The notes under the pieces are model-generated. The model saw nothing but the letters and a program-made list of their open reading frames with translations. It did not search any database and was not told where the DNA came from. The position numbers were made by a program, and so were the translations under genes. A stretch of DNA of 7,681 bases from UBA1161 sp049520395 (GTDB taxonomy: Bacteria; Planctomycetota; Phycisphaerae; Tepidisphaerales; Tepidisphaeraceae). Where the stretch lies: contig JBEKPV010000158.1 of assembly GCA_049520395.1 (NCBI GenBank), forward strand, positions 1 to 7,681, read 5' to 3'. This document shows positions 4,705-7,681 of the stretch, one piece after another; position 1 is the first letter of the stretch; every line of letters starts with the position of its first letter.

Positions 4705-6331
4705 AGACGTCAAAAAAAATCGAGCTAAAGCGAATCCGATAATTGTCGTGAAAAGCGCGCACGAATTCCGGAGAAAAAACCGGTGCATGTCCCGGATACC
4801 AACTGGCCATCGTGAAAGGCGCATCCCCCCTGGGGATCAGCACAAAATCCGCCAGCCCGGATCGGCATAAATCCGCCGTCGCCGCCGGCAAACCGTCCTG
4901 CGCCTCGGCACTGTCCATCGCCGCGGCGGCATCCAGGTGATACGGATTCCCCGCAAAAACCAATACCGGCCGCTCATTCGTCAAAAAGTAGCTTTGATCG
5001 CCCCCGACGCCCATCTCGACGGTGTGCCCGGACGTCGCATCCTGAATCCGCCGCAGATCGATTAATAGGGCCACGAAGAGTCGATTGTAGGTCCAGGGAT
5101 TGGTCCCGATCACATAACCGCCCGCTCCCGCGTAGAACATCGATACGACCAGCACGGGGACGACCAGCAGATGGCGCATCGTCAATCGAGGCGCTGCTTC
5201 CGTCGGCTCCTTCGAATTTCCGATCGACCAGGCGCGCGCCACCAGCCACATGAGGATCGGCACCAGCGGCATAAGATGGTGGGACCCCGCCCCCTCTTTC
5301 GACGCGAACGGCAAAGTGATCAGCATCGCCCCTCCCAGGCCCGCCGCCGTCCAATACCATTCACGAACCGCGCGCGCCTCGGACGCACCCTTGGACCAGA
5401 TTGATGGAAAGCCCAGGATCAATAAAAGCCCCGCCATCCAGCCGGCGAAGCTGAGCGTATTGCGCAATTCAATGGCGCTCAGTGGATGGTGCGAGACCTC
5501 CCGCACCCAAGCCAGGTAATTTTCCAGCGAAATCGCCGGCAGCAGAAAGGGCGCCGCCGCCGCCGCGATGGATACCGCGACCGCCAGCGCCGCCGGGCCC
5601 GCGCGGCGATAGCGCAGAATAAACGCCGTGCCGATCGGCAGATAATACGCCGCCGCCGTGAATTTCAGGTTGATGCAAATTCCGGCGCTGATCCCCACCA
5701 GCGCCGCCGCGGCCCAGGGATTGACCAGCGTCAACGCCAAAAGGCCGAGCGACACCATGAAAACTTCATGACTGTCCGCGCGGCACCAAAACGATTGCGT
5801 GCCAAACGTGTAATACAGCGCCGTCGCCAGCCCGGTGCAGGCCAGCGCCGTCCACCACGTTCCAATTCGTTTCAGCGCCCACAGCAGCAGCGCCACCCCC
5901 GCCAGCGCGGACACCGCGCCGCTGAGCTTGGCCGCGAATATCGACGGCCCCATCAGCCAGTAATACGCGTCCACCGATAGGTAAGTGAACGGACCATACA
6001 CCATCGTGTACTGCACGGCAGCGCCGGGAGGCTGATAGATCGGGACCCCGTTCATCAGCAAATATCCCACCGCCGCCACTTGCGGCTCGATGTGATCGTC
6101 GAATTGCGGAGCCCGGCAGTTGCTCACCACGACCTGGGCGTACAACAGAATTCCCGCACCCGAGACGATCGCCAACGCCCAGCGGTATCCCGCGCGGCGG
6201 CGCAGCCGTGGAGCGAAGCTGGCCGCCAATAGCGCCGGCACGAGCAAAATCGCCACCGACCATGCCGGATTGCCCGCGACCCAATTGATGAGATTCGTCA
6301 TCCAGATGGCCGGCATCGTCGTCAATGCCAT
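4664..6331 (-). CDS. Polytopic membrane protein, putative GT-C type glycosyltransferase (paralogue 2)
   Basis: A 555-residue protein, complete in the window, homologous end to end with both neighbours. ATG at 6331 is supported by GGAG six bases upstream; it overlaps the stop of paralogue 1 by 10 bases (ATGGCATTGA). The frame is open further to 6526, but that part only overlays the neighbour. Landmarks: DDHIEPQ (78-84) in the first outer loop, GVPIYQPPG (95-103), YGP (112-114), WCRADSHE (182-189), GAGSHHLMPLVP (347-358), then about twelve membrane segments end near 406. The soluble C-terminal domain holds VFAGNPYHLD (458-467), LPAATADLCRSGLADFVLIP (481-500) and FFDVYGR (539-545). The role as a GT-C sugar transferase acting at the outer membrane face is inferred from this layout; no family profile was run. 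Cell-envelope or surface-glycan work is the likeliest setting. Confidence 0.88.
   Translation of the reverse strand: MALTTMPAIWMTNLINWVAGNPAWSVAILLVPALLAASFAPRLRRRAGYRWALAIVSGAGILLYAQVVVSNCRAPQFDDHIEPQVAAVGYLLMNGVPIYQPPGAAVQYTMVYGPFTYLSVDAYYWLMGPSIFAAKLSGAVSALAGVALLLWALKRIGTWWTALACTGLATALYYTFGTQSFWCRADSHEVFMVSLGLLALTLVNPWAAAALVGISAGICINLKFTAAAYYLPIGTAFILRYRRAGPAALAVAVSIAAAAAPFLLPAISLENYLAWVREVSHHPLSAIELRNTLSFAGWMAGLLLILGFPSIWSKGASEARAVREWYWTAAGLGGAMLITLPFASKEGAGSHHLMPLVPILMWLVARAWSIGNSKEPTEAAPRLTMRHLLVVPVLVVSMFYAGAGGYVIGTNPWTYNRLFVALLIDLRRIQDATSGHTVEMGVGGDQSYFLTNERPVLVFAGNPYHLDAAAAMDSAEAQDGLPAATADLCRSGLADFVLIPRGDAPFTMASWYPGHAPVFSPEFVRAFHDNYRIRFSSIFFDVYGRKPIASADLAH
4698..4702 (-). promoter_or_regulatory. 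Candidate ribosome binding site for an alternative TTG start (4689)
   Basis: GGGAG lies 8 bases before TTG at 4689, in frame with paralogue 3 and five codons after the ATG at 4704, which has only T-rich sequence ahead of it. The motif falls in the Tyr-Gly-Arg codons of the conserved FDVYGR tail of paralogue 2. It may mean the true protein is 546 residues, with the overlap reduced to 26 bases. Confidence 0.4.
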
Positions 6332-7681
6332 GTCGTGCTCCGGGGAATTGTGTACCTCCCATAAATATCGAAATAAGCCGACCTGAAACGCAACTGATAA
6401 TGATCGCGAAACGCCCCAACAAACTCCGCCGAAAAGACCGCGGGATGCGGCGTAAACCCGCTGCGCAAACTGAACGGCGCATCCCCTTTGGGAATCAGAA
6501 CAAAATCCGCCAACCCCGAGCGGCACAAATCCGCCGTCGCCGCCGGCAGCGATTGCCGCGCCTTGGCGACGTCCATCGCCGAGGCGGGATCCAGATGGTA
6601 CGGATTGCCCGCGAACACCAACACCGGCCGCGCGAAAGTCACCGGATACGTCCGATTGCCCCCCACGCCCATTTCGATCGTGCGGCCCGGCAGCTCATCC
6701 ATGATCAGCCCCAGGTCCGCGACAATCGCCCGATTGGTCGGCTCTCCCTGGCGAATGTAATTGGTAATGCTGAAACAAGCGTCCGCCGAAAAAATCAGCG
6801 CGACAATCAATACCGGCACGATCAACCAATGGCGCAACCGCCATCGAGGCGGCGACTCGCCCGCCGGCGCCATCGACCAACTCCGCGCCACCAGCCAAAC
6901 CAGCATCGGCGTCAGCGGAATCAGATGGTGACGCCCGGCCCCCTGTTTGCCCGCGATCGGCAGTGTCAGGGCGATCGCCGCCACCAGCGCCGCCGCCGTC
7001 CAGCACCATTGGCGAATCGCGCTCGCCTCGCCGCGCGGCGTCGACGCGATCGGAGCCATACCCAGAACCAGCAAGATTCCGAGCATCCACCCCGCACATT
7101 GAAGCGAGTCGAGAAGCTCGCCCCAACTCAGCGGATGACTTTCCACGGACTGGAGCCAGGCGAAGTAATTCGTCAGTGAAATTTCCGGCAGCAAAAACGG
7201 CCCCGCCGCCGTGGCGATGGCCAGCGCTAACGCGAATCCCGCCGCCCCTGGACGGCGATAGCGCAGAATAAACGCCGTCCCGATCGGCAAAAAATACGCC
7301 GCCGCCGTTAATTTCAAATTCACGCCGACCCCGGCGCTGATGCCGATCAGGATTGCCGCGATCCACGGATTGGCCAGCGTCAGCGCGAAGATGGAGAGCG
7401 CGACCAAAAAACAATCATGACCATCCGGCCGGCACCAGAACGATTGCACTCCGAAGCTGACGTAGATTGTTGCCGCCAGCGCCACGCAGGGGAGCGCCAC
7501 TCGCCAATTTCCGTCGCGTTTGAGCGCGGCCAGAAGTATCGCCAGGCTCGCCAAACTGGAGACGCACCCCGTCAATTTTGCGGCGAAAATCGACGGCCCC
7601 AGCGCCCCGTAATGCGCCGCCGCCCAGATGTAGGTAAACGGCCCGTACACAAGCGAATATTGAGGCGCGCTTTCCAGCGGC
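6322..7681 (-). CDS. Polytopic membrane protein, putative GT-C type glycosyltransferase (paralogue 1, N-terminus outside window)
   Basis: 453 residues are visible and the frame remains open at the right edge. By comparison with paralogue 2 about 100 N-terminal residues, including the DHxEPQ loop, lie outside. The first visible residues PLESAPQYSLVYGPFTY match PPGAAVQYTMVYGPFTY of paralogue 2, so the frame continues past the GTG at 7650, which is not a start. Other shared landmarks are GPSIFAAKL, FWCRPDGHD (in place of RADSHE), GAGRHHLIPLTP, VFAGNPYHLDPASAMD, LPAATADLCRSGLADFVLIP and the tail YFDIYGR. The Ala-to-Pro and Glu-to-Asp changes in the RxDxHx motif are the main departures from the other two and may mark a different substrate. 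The function is inferred as for its paralogues. It is the first gene visible of an operon that may continue upstream. Confidence 0.85.
   Translation of the reverse strand, partial: PLESAPQYSLVYGPFTYIWAAAHYGALGPSIFAAKLTGCVSSLASLAILLAALKRDGNWRVALPCVALAATIYVSFGVQSFWCRPDGHDCFLVALSIFALTLANPWIAAILIGISAGVGVNLKLTAAAYFLPIGTAFILRYRRPGAAGFALALAIATAAGPFLLPEISLTNYFAWLQSVESHPLSWGELLDSLQCAGWMLGILLVLGMAPIASTPRGEASAIRQWCWTAAALVAAIALTLPIAGKQGAGRHHLIPLTPMLVWLVARSWSMAPAGESPPRWRLRHWLIVPVLIVALIFSADACFSITNYIRQGEPTNRAIVADLGLIMDELPGRTIEMGVGGNRTYPVTFARPVLVFAGNPYHLDPASAMDVAKARQSLPAATADLCRSGLADFVLIPKGDAPFSLRSGFTPHPAVFSAEFVGAFRDHYQLRFRSAYFDIYGRYTIPRSTTWH
6338..6341 (-). promoter_or_regulatory. Ribosome binding site fixing the start of paralogue 2
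   Basis: GGAG lies six bases before ATG 6331, inside the last codons of paralogue 1. It decides the start against the longer open frame that reaches 6526 and shows that the second gene is translated from within the coding end of the first. Confidence 0.65.
6572..6620. repeat. 49-base identity between paralogues 3 and 1 (copy in paralogue 1)
   Basis: Partner of 3311-3359. Both flanks diverge at once (G against A at one end, A against G at the other), as expected for a short gene-conversion tract within an older duplication. Confidence 0.85.

Overview
The window looks like an environmental bacterium with a large genome and long, repeat-filled intergenic spacers. The style of the repeats (heptamer arrays, stock phrases such as CATCCGTGCTCATCCG and TTCGCGTCCTTTGCGG, palindromic GC-rich units) reminds me of Planctomycetota or Verrucomicrobiota. 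This is an impression only; no marker gene is present. All six supported genes lie on the minus strand, so the window reads right to left.

Region 1 (7681 to 3049) is GC-rich by eye and holds three tandem, mutually paralogous genes for polytopic membrane proteins. The rightmost is cut by the window edge. Each pair of neighbours overlaps by a few to about 40 bases, so the set is an operon with likely translational coupling. The layout (about twelve hydrophobic segments, an acidic DHxEPQ motif in the first outer loop, a YGP motif, an R(A/P)D motif, a GxxHxLxP segment and a soluble C-terminal domain) fits GT-C type glycosyltransferases that use polyprenyl-phosphate sugars at the outer face of the membrane. 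The three proteins share a strikingly conserved C-terminal domain, and copies 1 and 3 share a 49-base identical stretch that copy 2 lacks.

Region 2 (about 2164 to 3048) has no convincing gene. It is packed with repeats: two 49-base direct repeats each carrying a 14-base GC palindrome, two unrelated 7-base tandem arrays, a 61-base imperfect hairpin, stock intergenic phrases and phased A-tracts.

Region 3 (1989 to 1) has visibly lower GC and carries three overlapping genes, again on the minus strand: a TIGR04255 family protein, a 194-residue protein I do not recognise, and a protein cut by the left edge that has conserved-looking Cys and His positions resembling NlpC/P60-like (permuted papain) hydrolases. 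TIGR04255 is a sporadically distributed family of unknown function, so this three-gene cassette is the best candidate here for an undescribed accessory system. A plausible promoter (TTGACA, 19 bases, TACTAT) sits just before it.
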